Origin: Candidatus Melainabacteria bacterium
GTDB lineage: Bacteria > Cyanobacteriota > Vampirovibrionia > Obscuribacterales > Obscuribacteraceae
DNA: 64,000 nt
Direction: 5' to 3'
NCBI GenBank assembly: GCA_017307165.1
Contig: JAFKGK010000007.1
Coordinates: forward strand, 62,001 to 126,000
Below the pieces are notes generated by a model that was given only the letters and a program-made list of their open reading frames with translations, did no database searches and had not been told where the DNA came from. A program made the position numbers and the translations under genes. Positions 1-7,682 of the stretch are shown one piece after another. Position 1 is the stretch's first letter, and each line of letters starts with the position of its first letter.

Positions 1-23
1 AAATCCAAATCGGAAACATATAA

Positions 24-740
24 ATGGAATTGCGGATCGCCCATCTCTACGCACATTTTCTAAATATCTATGGCGATCGAGGCAATATCGTCGCCTTGAG
101 CAAGAGGGCCATGTGGCGCGACATCGATGTCGAGATCAAGGCCATCGACCTCAAAGATGAAATAGATCCTGACTACTGGGATTTGTATTTTATCGGCGGT
201 GGTCAAGACAAGCAGCAGATTGTGATTGCTGAGGATCTGCTTGCCAAAGCCGAACGATTACGCGACGCTGCCAATCAAAAAGCTGTCTTTCTCACTGTCT
301 GCGGCGGCTACCAACTGCTGGGCCATTATTATCGGCCGCATCAGGGACCTGAGCTCAGGGGCATTTCGCTTATAGACGCCTACACTGTCGCCGGCAATCG
401 CCGAATGATCGGCAATGTGGTCGTAAAGCGCAATGATGGCTCCACTCTTGTTGGTTTTGAAAATCATAGTGGCAAGACTTTTCTCGGAAAAGATGTACAA
501 TCGCTTGGCAAGGTCGTCGTCGGGAATGGCAACAATGGCGAGGACAAACAAGAGGGCGCTCAGGCTGGCACCGTATATGGTACCTATCTCCACGGTTCGC
601 TCCTTCCTAAAAATCCTGCTTTTACCGATAATTTGATCCAGCAAGCCCTGGCTCGTAGATATGGCGATGTCAAGCTCAGACAGCTAAACGATACTCTCGA
701 GGAGCAGGCTCACAAGCGAGCTCTTGTTTTGCCGGCTTAG
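24..740 (+). CDS. gatD: GatD-like type 1 glutamine amidotransferase (lipid II isoglutaminyl synthase subunit)
   Basis: A 238-aa class I glutamine amidotransferase of the CobQ/GatD type. With MurT, GatD amidates the D-glutamate of lipid II, releasing ammonia from glutamine in the cytoplasm. The nucleophile elbow VCGGYQLLG places the catalytic Cys at residue 93, and the matching His is H190 in YGTYLHG. There is no biotin-pathway or cobyric acid synthase N-domain, and the length fits free-standing GatD. The ATG directly follows a TAA at 21-23 that closes another frame, a TAAATG junction expected if murT lies just upstream outside the window. That partner is inferred, not seen. A different CobB/CobQ-like amidotransferase cannot be excluded. 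Confidence 0.82.
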   Translation: MELRIAHLYAHFLNIYGDRGNIVALSKRAMWRDIDVEIKAIDLKDEIDPDYWDLYFIGGGQDKQQIVIAEDLLAKAERLRDAANQKAVFLTVCGGYQLLGHYYRPHQGPELRGISLIDAYTVAGNRRMIGNVVVKRNDGSTLVGFENHSGKTFLGKDVQSLGKVVVGNGNNGEDKQEGAQAGTVYGTYLHGSLLPKNPAFTDNLIQQALARRYGDVKLRQLNDTLEEQAHKRALVLPA

Positions 741-803
741 TTTTTGAGCTTTTTTGTAAGCCAGCAACTTGCCAGGCAGGTGAAAATCTTCTAAGCTGCA
801 AGC

Positions 804-1391
804 ATGCAGTACATTATCCAACCAGGACGTCTAAGTGCCATAGCCGCTATGGCTGCAACTGCTTTGATCCTTTTGAGTGCCAGCGCAGCCGAGGCCCAGC
901 AATACGACTATCGATCTGGTGGGGCTCGAGTAATCCAAAACAGTGGGGGACTGGCCACGCCCAGCAATACCTATATCACTAGAGGTACTTTGAGCCCCAG
1001 TGCCCAGGTACCGATCCTTGGTTCGCCGGGCTATGTCAATTCGTCCTTGCCATCTGGGGCCATCAAATACCCGGGACGAGACGCTCAGGGCAATCCTATC
1101 CAGCAGTCATCAGGACCGAGTGGCTTGCCTGCGGCTCGTATGGGGGCGACTGTCGGCCAGCCTGGCGATTATATGCGCTCAGACCTCAATCCCAATTTTA
1201 GCTACACACAAAGGCAGGGCACTCAGGCTCGATATATAACCATGCCGGCGCGTGGCCGCAACCAAAAGACCAAGATCTACAGCTACCAGGGCGATAGACC
1301 GGCCTCGAGCGGGCGAGCCAATACAGTCTCTGGTGCGAGCACTTACGGTACGACGACCAATAGTCCAGCCAGCGGTTATCGAGGCTACTGA
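804..1391 (+). CDS. Hypothetical secreted protein, Gln/Ser/Gly-rich
   Basis: A 195-aa protein with a clear Sec signal peptide: hydrophobic core at about residues 12-28 and a probable AEA-QQ cleavage site near residue 31. The mature part is low in hydrophobic residues and rich in Ser, Gly, Pro and Tyr (YDYRSGG, TYITRGT, a C-terminal SGYRGY), suggesting an extended or surface-associated chain. I recognise no family. It stands alone between gatD and the dehydrogenase gene, 63 nt after gatD and 36 nt before the next start. Function unknown; export is the only supported property. Confidence 0.7.
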   Translation: MQYIIQPGRLSAIAAMAATALILLSASAAEAQQYDYRSGGARVIQNSGGLATPSNTYITRGTLSPSAQVPILGSPGYVNSSLPSGAIKYPGRDAQGNPIQQSSGPSGLPAARMGATVGQPGDYMRSDLNPNFSYTQRQGTQARYITMPARGRNQKTKIYSYQGDRPASSGRANTVSGASTYGTTTNSPASGYRGY

Positions 1392-1427
1392 GGTAAAATC
1401 AAGTCGTTTCCTCAAGGCTTTTTTGCA

Positions 1428-2645
1428 ATGGCTGATAAAACTCGAGATGCAGGTGCGCGTGTGGTCGTCATCGGTGGCGCCGGTGCGATGGGGCAGGTAA
1501 TCGTACGCGACCTGGTCGAGTCCGGGGTAGCGCAAGTGGTCATCGCCGATTTTGATTTAGGGCGAGCCCGATCGGCAGTAACTCATCTTGCTCCTGTCAT
1601 TGCTAACAAAAACGGCAGTGTCGATTTGACCGCGGCCTTTACAGATATCACCAGTCATCAAGCCATGGTCGAGACTTTGACCGGGGCAAGTTGCGTGATC
1701 AACAGCACTCCATACTATCGGAATGTGGATGTCATGCAAGCAGCTCTGGCGGCACGGTGCAATTACATCGATCTCGGTGGTCTTTTTCATGTGACGAGAG
1801 AGCAGCTAAAACTCCACGATCAATTTGCCGCTGCCGGACTGACTGCTATCTTGGGTATGGGAGCGGCGCCAGGCATGACCAACATCATGGCCGCTGATGC
1901 TCAGGTAGATCTTGATACTGTAGATAGTATCGAGATTTTTGTCGGCTCTATCGACAATGTCAAATACGATCATCCTTTTCTCGTGCCGTATTCGATTGAG
2001 ACCCTGATAGACGAATATACAAAAGAGCCGATGGTCTTTGAAGACGGCGCTTTCAAGTCCGTGCCCGCCCTTTCTGGTGCTTGCATGGTCAATTTCCCTC
2101 AGCCGGTCGGCCGTCAGGAAGCCATCTACACCTTGCATTCCGAAGTGCTTACTCTGCCCATGACTTTTGGGCCAAAGGGCATCAAAAAGGCTACTTTCAG
2201 ATTGGGACTGCCTCTGGACTTTCACCAAAAGATGAAGTTTTTGATGGCTTTGGGGCTAGGCTCGCAGGAGCCTATCCCCACGCGCGACAAAAAAGGCAGC
2301 TATACTCCGAGAGAGGCGCTTGCTGCAATCCTGGCAAAGTTTGATCTGCCCGCGCAAGAACCGGACGATTGCGAAGTGGTGCGTGTGGACGTCATCGGCA
2401 CCCGTGATGGCGAGAGCCAGTTGGTCAGGTTGGAGACCATAGTCAATGCTAACAAAGATTGGCGGGTATCGTGCGGAGCACTAGACACTGGTGTGCCACC
2501 ATCTATAGTGGCGCAAATGCTTTTGCGGGGCGAGATCGTAGCGCAAGGTGTGCTACCACCAGAAGTGGCAGTTCCGGCGGCGCCATTTTTTGTCGAACTG
2601 GCTCGTCGGCAGATCGTGATGACCCGTAGCGTGCACCAGGTCTAG
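1428..2645 (+). CDS. Saccharopine dehydrogenase-like NAD(P)-dependent oxidoreductase
   Basis: A 405-aa protein with an N-terminal Rossmann fold: the glycine motif GGAGAMG is at residues 16-22, followed by an acidic residue ending strand 2 (VVIADFD). The order of elements, including YYRNVDVMQAAL and YIDLGGL, is that of the saccharopine dehydrogenase/Lys9 superfamily. Members oxidise or condense amino-acid adducts (lysine metabolism, carboxynorspermidine synthesis), but some act on lipids. The substrate cannot be read from sequence. The gene converges with fabD (10-nt gap) and is not obviously in an operon. Confidence 0.8.
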   Translation: MADKTRDAGARVVVIGGAGAMGQVIVRDLVESGVAQVVIADFDLGRARSAVTHLAPVIANKNGSVDLTAAFTDITSHQAMVETLTGASCVINSTPYYRNVDVMQAALAARCNYIDLGGLFHVTREQLKLHDQFAAAGLTAILGMGAAPGMTNIMAADAQVDLDTVDSIEIFVGSIDNVKYDHPFLVPYSIETLIDEYTKEPMVFEDGAFKSVPALSGACMVNFPQPVGRQEAIYTLHSEVLTLPMTFGPKGIKKATFRLGLPLDFHQKMKFLMALGLGSQEPIPTRDKKGSYTPREALAAILAKFDLPAQEPDDCEVVRVDVIGTRDGESQLVRLETIVNANKDWRVSCGALDTGVPPSIVAQMLLRGEIVAQGVLPPEVAVPAAPFFVELARRQIVMTRSVHQV

Positions 2646-2655
2646 ACTAAAATAG

Positions 2656-3594
2656 CTAGACAGCCACTTGCTTGAGCTGATCGACAGCTGCTTTGAGACT
2701 GTCCGAGTCCGAGACGTTTATCAACTGGATATTTTTGTCGATCTTTTTGATCAGGCCTGTGAGTACCTTGCCCGGTCCGATTTCGATAATAGTATCTACT
2801 CCCAGACTCGCCAGGCGCTCGACTATTTCGACCCATCTGACTGGGCTTTCCATTTGCTTGGCCAGTGTGGCTTTGAGTGCATCACCAGAGGTTTTGGGCT
2901 CGGCGTCGACGTTTTGCACGACAGGGCAAGAGGCATCTTTAAAAGTGCATTTCGACAGGGCCGTCTCAAACTCCCTTGCTGCAGGACTCATCAAGGGACT
3001 ATGAAATGCTCCACCGACTGGCAGGGGGATGGCCTTGCCGCCACGCTCCTTGACGAGTGCGCCAGCTCTGGCTACGGCTTCGGGATTGCCCGATATGACG
3101 AGTTGATCGCGAGTATTGAGATTGGCGATGACTACTATTTCTTCATCCGTGGATGCATCCTTGCAGACGATCTCCAGAGTTTCTTTGGGCATTGCCAAAA
3201 CTGCTGTCATGGCTCCCTTATCGCAGTTTTCCATCAAGGTCGCACGCTTTTGCACTAGTCTCACGGCGTCAGCGATCGATAGAGCGCCAGCGGCGACAAG
3301 GGCGGTGATCTCACCGAGACTGTGCCCGGCTACATAATCTGGAGTGATGCCCGATTGTTGTTGAAAGGCTGCCCAGGCCGCCAGTGAAGCTGCCAGGATC
3401 GTAGGCTGAGTATTGATGGTGCGTTTGAGATCGGCCTCTGCGCCTTGAAAACACATAGTGCTCAAGTCTTGACCGGCTACATTGTCGATTTGGACAAAGG
3501 TATCGCGGGCTATTTCATACGAATCGTGCAGGGACTTGCCCATGCCGACGGCTTGCGAGCCCTGTCCTGGAAAAACGCATGCGATCTTGCCCAT
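2656..3594 (-). CDS. fabD: Malonyl-CoA:ACP transacylase
   Basis: A 312-aa FabD, which moves malonyl groups from CoA to acyl carrier protein to feed fatty-acid elongation. The opening FPGQGSQ (residues 8-14), the nucleophile elbow GHSLGE with Ser92, and the AFHSPLM segment carrying the catalytic His are all present, and the length is typical. It is last in the minus-strand series DUF177-rpmF-plsX-fabD, 16 nt after plsX. fabH, fabG and acpP, often next in this cluster, are absent, as the next gene lies on the other strand. Confidence 0.96.
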   Translation of the reverse strand: MGKIACVFPGQGSQAVGMGKSLHDSYEIARDTFVQIDNVAGQDLSTMCFQGAEADLKRTINTQPTILAASLAAWAAFQQQSGITPDYVAGHSLGEITALVAAGALSIADAVRLVQKRATLMENCDKGAMTAVLAMPKETLEIVCKDASTDEEIVVIANLNTRDQLVISGNPEAVARAGALVKERGGKAIPLPVGGAFHSPLMSPAAREFETALSKCTFKDASCPVVQNVDAEPKTSGDALKATLAKQMESPVRWVEIVERLASLGVDTIIEIGPGKVLTGLIKKIDKNIQLINVSDSDSLKAAVDQLKQVAV

Positions 3595-3610
3595 TTATCT
3601 ATAACTCCCC

Positions 3611-4639
3611 TCAGACTGCGGCTTCTGTGCCGGTTTTCTGCTTTTCGTCCTTAAAAGCTTCTTTTATTTTTGCGACTATGTCGGCGCGCACCATGTCGCA
3701 GGCGACGCGGATGGCGTTTTTGACGGCAGTATGCCTGGAGCCGCCATGAGCGATGACGCATACGCCCTTGAGGCCTACGAGCAGAGCTCCGCCAAATTCA
3801 TCGTGGTCTACGCGACGCTTCATTGCAGCAAAAGCAGGTTTGCAGATCATGCCGCCGACCTTGCCGCGCATGGAGGACAGGAGCTCCTGACGCAGCATGT
3901 GCGTGGTCATCTTGGCTATGCCTTCGGCGGTCTTGAGCGAGACATTGCCGGTAAAGCCATCGGTCACGACGACATCGACCTTGCCCATGGGGTAGTCGCG
4001 GCCTTCGACGAAGCCGATAAAGTTGACGTCCTTGCGTGCCTTTAAGAGAGTGTAGGCGCCCTGCACGAGCTCGTTGCCCTTGGTCTCTTCGGCGCCGATA
4101 TTGAGGACGCCGACGCGAGGCGATTTGACATTGTGCAGACCGCTGTAGACGATCGATCCCATCAAGCCAAACTGCTCCAGCATCTTGGCGTCGCAGTCGA
4201 CATTGGCACCTGCATCTACTATGAGGCAGCGACGGGGATTGATTGTGGGCATTTCGCAGGCGATGGCCGATCGCGATACATTGGGCAATCGCCCGATATT
4301 AAACTGTGCGGCGACGGCTGCCGCTCCTGTGGAGCCGCAAGCGACGACAGCGTCAGCCAGCCCTTCGGCAACCTGACGCATCGACTTGACTATGGAGGAG
4401 TCTTTCTTTTTTAGGATTGCCTTGCTGGGCTTCTCGTCCATGGCCACTACTTCGGTAGCGCCAACGATCGAGATATTGAGTCCGGCGGTCTCGTGCCGGG
4501 CCAGTTCGGCTTCGATAACGTTGGGGATACCGACGAGCTGTATCGAGATGCCATATTCGCGAGCCGCGAGCACTGCGCCATGCACTACTTCGCGTGGTGC
4601 ATTGTCGCCACCCATGGCATCAATTGCGACTCGAATCAT
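3611..4639 (-). CDS. plsX: Phosphate acyltransferase PlsX
   Basis: A 342-aa PlsX, the peripheral membrane enzyme that converts acyl-ACP to acyl-phosphate for PlsY in phospholipid synthesis. The N-terminal motif IDAMGGDNAP, the segment MDEKPSKAILKKKDSS and the C-terminal GLKGVCVIAHGGS are characteristic, and the length matches the family. It lies between rpmF (25 nt upstream) and fabD (16 nt downstream), the classic L32-plsX-fab arrangement that couples ribosome and membrane synthesis. Confidence 0.97.
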   Translation of the reverse strand: MIRVAIDAMGGDNAPREVVHGAVLAAREYGISIQLVGIPNVIEAELARHETAGLNISIVGATEVVAMDEKPSKAILKKKDSSIVKSMRQVAEGLADAVVACGSTGAAAVAAQFNIGRLPNVSRSAIACEMPTINPRRCLIVDAGANVDCDAKMLEQFGLMGSIVYSGLHNVKSPRVGVLNIGAEETKGNELVQGAYTLLKARKDVNFIGFVEGRDYPMGKVDVVVTDGFTGNVSLKTAEGIAKMTTHMLRQELLSSMRGKVGGMICKPAFAAMKRRVDHDEFGGALLVGLKGVCVIAHGGSRHTAVKNAIRVACDMVRADIVAKIKEAFKDEKQKTGTEAAV

Positions 4640-4664
4640 GCTCTACTCCCAAACGCTGGTGTAT

Positions 4665-4856
4665 TTATTGAGCGCTGGCCTGTGTCTTGCGGCTGATTAC
4701 GCGACCGCGGTAGAAGCCACAAACACCGCAAACGGTGTGGGGTCTGACGTTAGCGCCGCAATTGGTGCAATTGCCTACTGAAAACTGAGCTGCTTTCCAG
4801 TGGGCTCTGCGCTGATGCTGCTTCTGGTGCGAAGTCTTCTTCTTTGGCTGAGCCAT
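4665..4856 (-). CDS. rpmF: 50S ribosomal protein L32, zinc-binding form
   Basis: A 63-aa L32 with the basic N-terminus MAQPKKKTS and the segment RRAHWK. It keeps four cysteines as CTNC (N-terminal pair) and CGVC (C-terminal pair), the zinc-ribbon (C+) form; zinc-free paralogues lose these. It sits between the DUF177 gene and plsX. An RBS-like GGAGGA lies just upstream on the minus strand. Confidence 0.96.
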   Translation of the reverse strand: MAQPKKKTSHQKQHQRRAHWKAAQFSVGNCTNCGANVRPHTVCGVCGFYRGRVISRKTQASAQ

Positions 4857-4933
4857 GACTGTATAAGTCCTCCATATGCGAACCGACCTAAATGATTATT
4901 TGGCCGGACCAATTATTATCTACGAAAAACAGC

Positions 4934-5458
4934 TCATTCCTGATTAGGAAAGAGAGTCTTTAGGTTTTTCCATCGAGGATCGATGGCTTTTTCTTCTGCC
5001 TTTTCTTTCTTGGCAACTGGATTTTCCGGCCGCGGTGGGCCGGGACAATCAGCCCCGCAGTGAGTAAACACTGGCGCGGCTAATGTTACAGCTTGATACA
5101 CAACGTCCGTGATGTCAATAAAACCATCCTCAGAAACTTCATCATAGAAATCATTCTTAAGAAGTTCTTTCTCGCGCGACGCCCCCATCTCAAAATCTTC
5201 TTTAAATGGTCGATAAGGTGCAAAGAGTTCGTCGAGCTCCACGCCGATCTGCTGAAAATAAGGCCTGAGGCAGGTATGGCAGGTGAGTTTTAAGAGGGTC
5301 TTGATATGTCCGGTCACCTTGTAACCGCCAGAGGCGCGGCCGACAAAGAGTTGGCCCACGCAGGGCTTGACTGCTTCTGGCATGTCGATGTTTTCGTTAA
5401 AATCGATGATTAGTCTCTGGCCTGGCAGGGCGCTGATTTCGTCGACGGAGATTTTCAT
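4934..5458 (-). CDS. yceD: DUF177 / YceD family protein
   Basis: A 174-aa protein of the YceD/DUF177 family, nearly always encoded upstream of rpmF and linked to 23S rRNA maturation or ribosome assembly in plants and bacteria. It has the family's Cys pairs: CHTC in the middle and CGADC near the C-terminus, probably a metal site, then a basic tail. The reading frame stays open upstream to 5710, but the first 84 residues of that extension would overlap the divergent amidohydrolase gene and do not resemble the family. The ATG at 5458 (MKISVDEIS) matches the usual N-terminus and is chosen. Confidence 0.88.
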   Translation of the reverse strand: MKISVDEISALPGQRLIIDFNENIDMPEAVKPCVGQLFVGRASGGYKVTGHIKTLLKLTCHTCLRPYFQQIGVELDELFAPYRPFKEDFEMGASREKELLKNDFYDEVSEDGFIDITDVVYQAVTLAAPVFTHCGADCPGPPRPENPVAKKEKAEEKAIDPRWKNLKTLFPNQE

Positions 5459-5470
5459 GATGGCGAGGCT

Positions 5471-6787
5471 ATGTCCCAAAACAATGTAAATATAGAATAT
5501 CTCATCGCGGGAGGCGCCGTCGTAGTGCCTGCCGAGCAAGGCGAGTCCTTGAGGGTCATAGAGGGCGGTGCGGTCTGGGTGAAAGGCCCCGAGATCTTGG
5601 CCATACTCGAGATGGATCAAGCAAGGACAAAAATGGAGTCTGGTGCGCTCTATGTAGTGCATCGTCCAGATCATTGGATCGTGCCTGGCCTGATCAACCT
5701 GCACTGTCATCTCGACTACTCCGGCATCACCGACATCGACGAGAGCCTGTCTCTCTTTGACTGGCTCGAGGTGCTCGTTGCGCGATCTCGAGCGCTCTCG
5801 CCGGACGAGCTATCGTCTAGCGCCCTGGCGGGTGCTCGAGAGGCCCTGTCTTTTGGCACGACCTGCCTTGTGGATAGCTCGTTTACCGGCTTTGCGGCAC
5901 TGGCCCTGATGAAAGCCGGCATGCGGGGCCTGGTCGGTCTCGAGCTCTTTGGCCTGGATCAGAGCGATGCTCATGCCGCCTGGCAAGCCTGGTGCGCGAG
6001 GATGGACGCCTTGCAAGCCACTATAGATGGTGCGGTGGCCGCAGGCGAGATCGATCCTGCGGCGCGCGAACGCGTCGCTCTCACTGTCGCTCCTCATGCA
6101 CCTTATACTGTCTCTCCGGCTCTCTGGCGGCTCGCCGACGAGTGGTCGCGTAGTCGGGACCTGCTCTATACGGCGCACGTAGCCGAGACCCAAGACGAAT
6201 TGGACTGGCTCTGTGGCGCCGGGCAGAGGGTGCATGACTATCTCCATGCCATCCTTCCTCCTTTCAAGCATCATGTGCTTTCGGCTATAGACTGGCGCTC
6301 CAATGATCCAAGGCATACGGATGGTGCGGTCGATCACCTTGCTCGTCATGGTCTATTGTCGGAGCGTCTCCTGGCTGCGCACGTCGTGCATATAGACGAG
6401 AGACAAGCAGTATTGCTAGCGCAGAGCGGGAGCCGTGCGGCTCTCTGTCCGCGTAGCAATGCGCGTCTGGGCTCGCGCGGTCCCGATGCCAGGCTCTTGC
6501 AGAGCGCTGGAGTGCGGTTTGGCCTTGGTACCGACAGCCGTGCCAGCACGAGCGATCTCAGTCTCCTGCAAGAGGTCATGGCTCTCGACCCGAGTCGAGA
6601 CAAGGATAAAAACATACTGGACCTCTTGCCGAGAGTGACTATCCAGGCTGCTCGCGCCCTGGGGCTGGATCATCGGATCGGCTCTCTGGAGCCTGGCAAG
6701 GCTGCCGACATCGCTATTTTTGATCGATTATCGGCCACCGCTAGTGCTTGCGATGTCTTTGTCGACGGTCTATCCATCCACAAATAA
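5471..6787 (+). CDS. Amidohydrolase / metal-dependent deaminase of the MtaD-TrzN (ATZ) group
   Basis: A 438-aa amidohydrolase with a TIM-barrel metal site: HCH at residues 78-80 after VPGLINL, H236 in AHVAET (E239 nearby), H304/H307 in AHVVHID and the metal Asp355 in GLGTDS. The segment CPRSNARLG is typical of cyclic deaminases and hydrolases acting on adenosine-like or aromatic N-heterocycles (MtaD, SsnA, aminodeoxyfutalosine deaminase). The substrate is not decidable here and no menaquinone genes are adjacent. Its start lies only 12 nt from the divergent DUF177 start, so each promoter must sit inside the neighbour's coding sequence. Confidence 0.85.
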   Translation: MSQNNVNIEYLIAGGAVVVPAEQGESLRVIEGGAVWVKGPEILAILEMDQARTKMESGALYVVHRPDHWIVPGLINLHCHLDYSGITDIDESLSLFDWLEVLVARSRALSPDELSSSALAGAREALSFGTTCLVDSSFTGFAALALMKAGMRGLVGLELFGLDQSDAHAAWQAWCARMDALQATIDGAVAAGEIDPAARERVALTVAPHAPYTVSPALWRLADEWSRSRDLLYTAHVAETQDELDWLCGAGQRVHDYLHAILPPFKHHVLSAIDWRSNDPRHTDGAVDHLARHGLLSERLLAAHVVHIDERQAVLLAQSGSRAALCPRSNARLGSRGPDARLLQSAGVRFGLGTDSRASTSDLSLLQEVMALDPSRDKDKNILDLLPRVTIQAARALGLDHRIGSLEPGKAADIAIFDRLSATASACDVFVDGLSIHK

Positions 6788-6861
6788 TGGGTGGGTCCGT
6801 TTGATCTCGTCTATACTTGGGGTAAAACCTATAGGACCAGTACAAAAAAAAGGCTCAATCT

Positions 6862-7560
6862 ATGACAGCTCGGATGGATCACATATGTAGCGGCAGGACT
6901 TGCATGTTTTGTCGGGTCCTCGAAAATCCGCAAAGAGGCAATCTATCCGGCTCGCGTGCCTATATGGACAATCAGGTCATCGAGCGCGTCAAGGAGCTCG
7001 AGCAGCGCTCACTCTTGACGGCCACCCAGGCCAGTCTGACCAATGCCTCAGGCGAGGAGATCGAGCGTCTGGCCTTGCTCGACACTCTGACCGAGCTCTA
7101 CAACTCCAGGACCTTCAACAAAGAGATCCGCGACGAGCTCAAGAGAGCAAAAAGATACAAACGTCCAGTTTCGCTGGTCATGGTCTCCGTCGATGGTTTC
7201 AAAGACCTGCAGCGCACCTACGGCGCTCTGACCACCGATGCCGTTCTCAAGGTGGTTGGCAGCGTCTTGCGTGGAGTCGTGCGAGATGTTGACATCCCAG
7301 CGCGTTATAGCAGCGAGGAGTTTGCCATCATCCTGCCAGAGACCAATGCCTCTGGCGCCATGATCGTCGCCGATCGCATCCGCACTCGCATGGCCAATGC
7401 CGGTGTCACCCACAACTGGCACAATCTAAAGGTGACTGCCTCCGTCGGCGTGGCGGCCTTTCCAACTCACGCTCGCGAGCACGACGAGCTTTTGGGCCGC
7501 TGTATCCAGGCTCTGGAGACCGCCATCCAAAAAGGCGGCGACCAGGTAGCCTCGGCCTGA
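6862..7560 (+). CDS. Degenerate GGDEF-domain protein with intact I-site
   Basis: A 232-aa protein whose residues 73-230 form a GGDEF fold (LLDTLTELYN, VDGFKDL, final VGVAAFP). Diguanylate cyclases make c-di-GMP, but here the signature is SSEEF (150-154) instead of GG(D/E)EF, the first metal Asp of the DxD-FK motif is Ser109, and the base-binding Asn is Gln. The inhibitory-site RxxD five residues upstream is kept as RDVD (141-144). It is therefore probably a c-di-GMP receptor rather than a synthase. The N-terminus has C9, C14 and C17 (CxxxxCxxC) and then a short helix. An AAAGG precedes the ATG at 6862; a start at residue 35 is possible and would remove the cysteines. Confidence 0.85.
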   Translation: MTARMDHICSGRTCMFCRVLENPQRGNLSGSRAYMDNQVIERVKELEQRSLLTATQASLTNASGEEIERLALLDTLTELYNSRTFNKEIRDELKRAKRYKRPVSLVMVSVDGFKDLQRTYGALTTDAVLKVVGSVLRGVVRDVDIPARYSSEEFAIILPETNASGAMIVADRIRTRMANAGVTHNWHNLKVTASVGVAAFPTHAREHDELLGRCIQALETAIQKGGDQVASA

Positions 7561-7682
7561 GCAAAGGGCCTGATTTAATATACTGCTCATCTATATTTGC
7601 TTTGTCTGTGCCTGCTTGTGGCATGCGCTAAAATCTCTTGTTTGGATATTTCAGTGCAATTTGATATGGGCAGCTTTTATAA

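Noticed and set aside
1-23. End of an upstream gene (possible murT C-terminus)
   Set aside because: Only six codons precede the TAA at 21-23, too little to call a gene; mentioned under gatD.
4934-5710. Longer DUF177 reading frame starting at 5710
   Set aside because: The extra N-terminus overlaps the amidohydrolase gene by 240 nt and is unlike the family.
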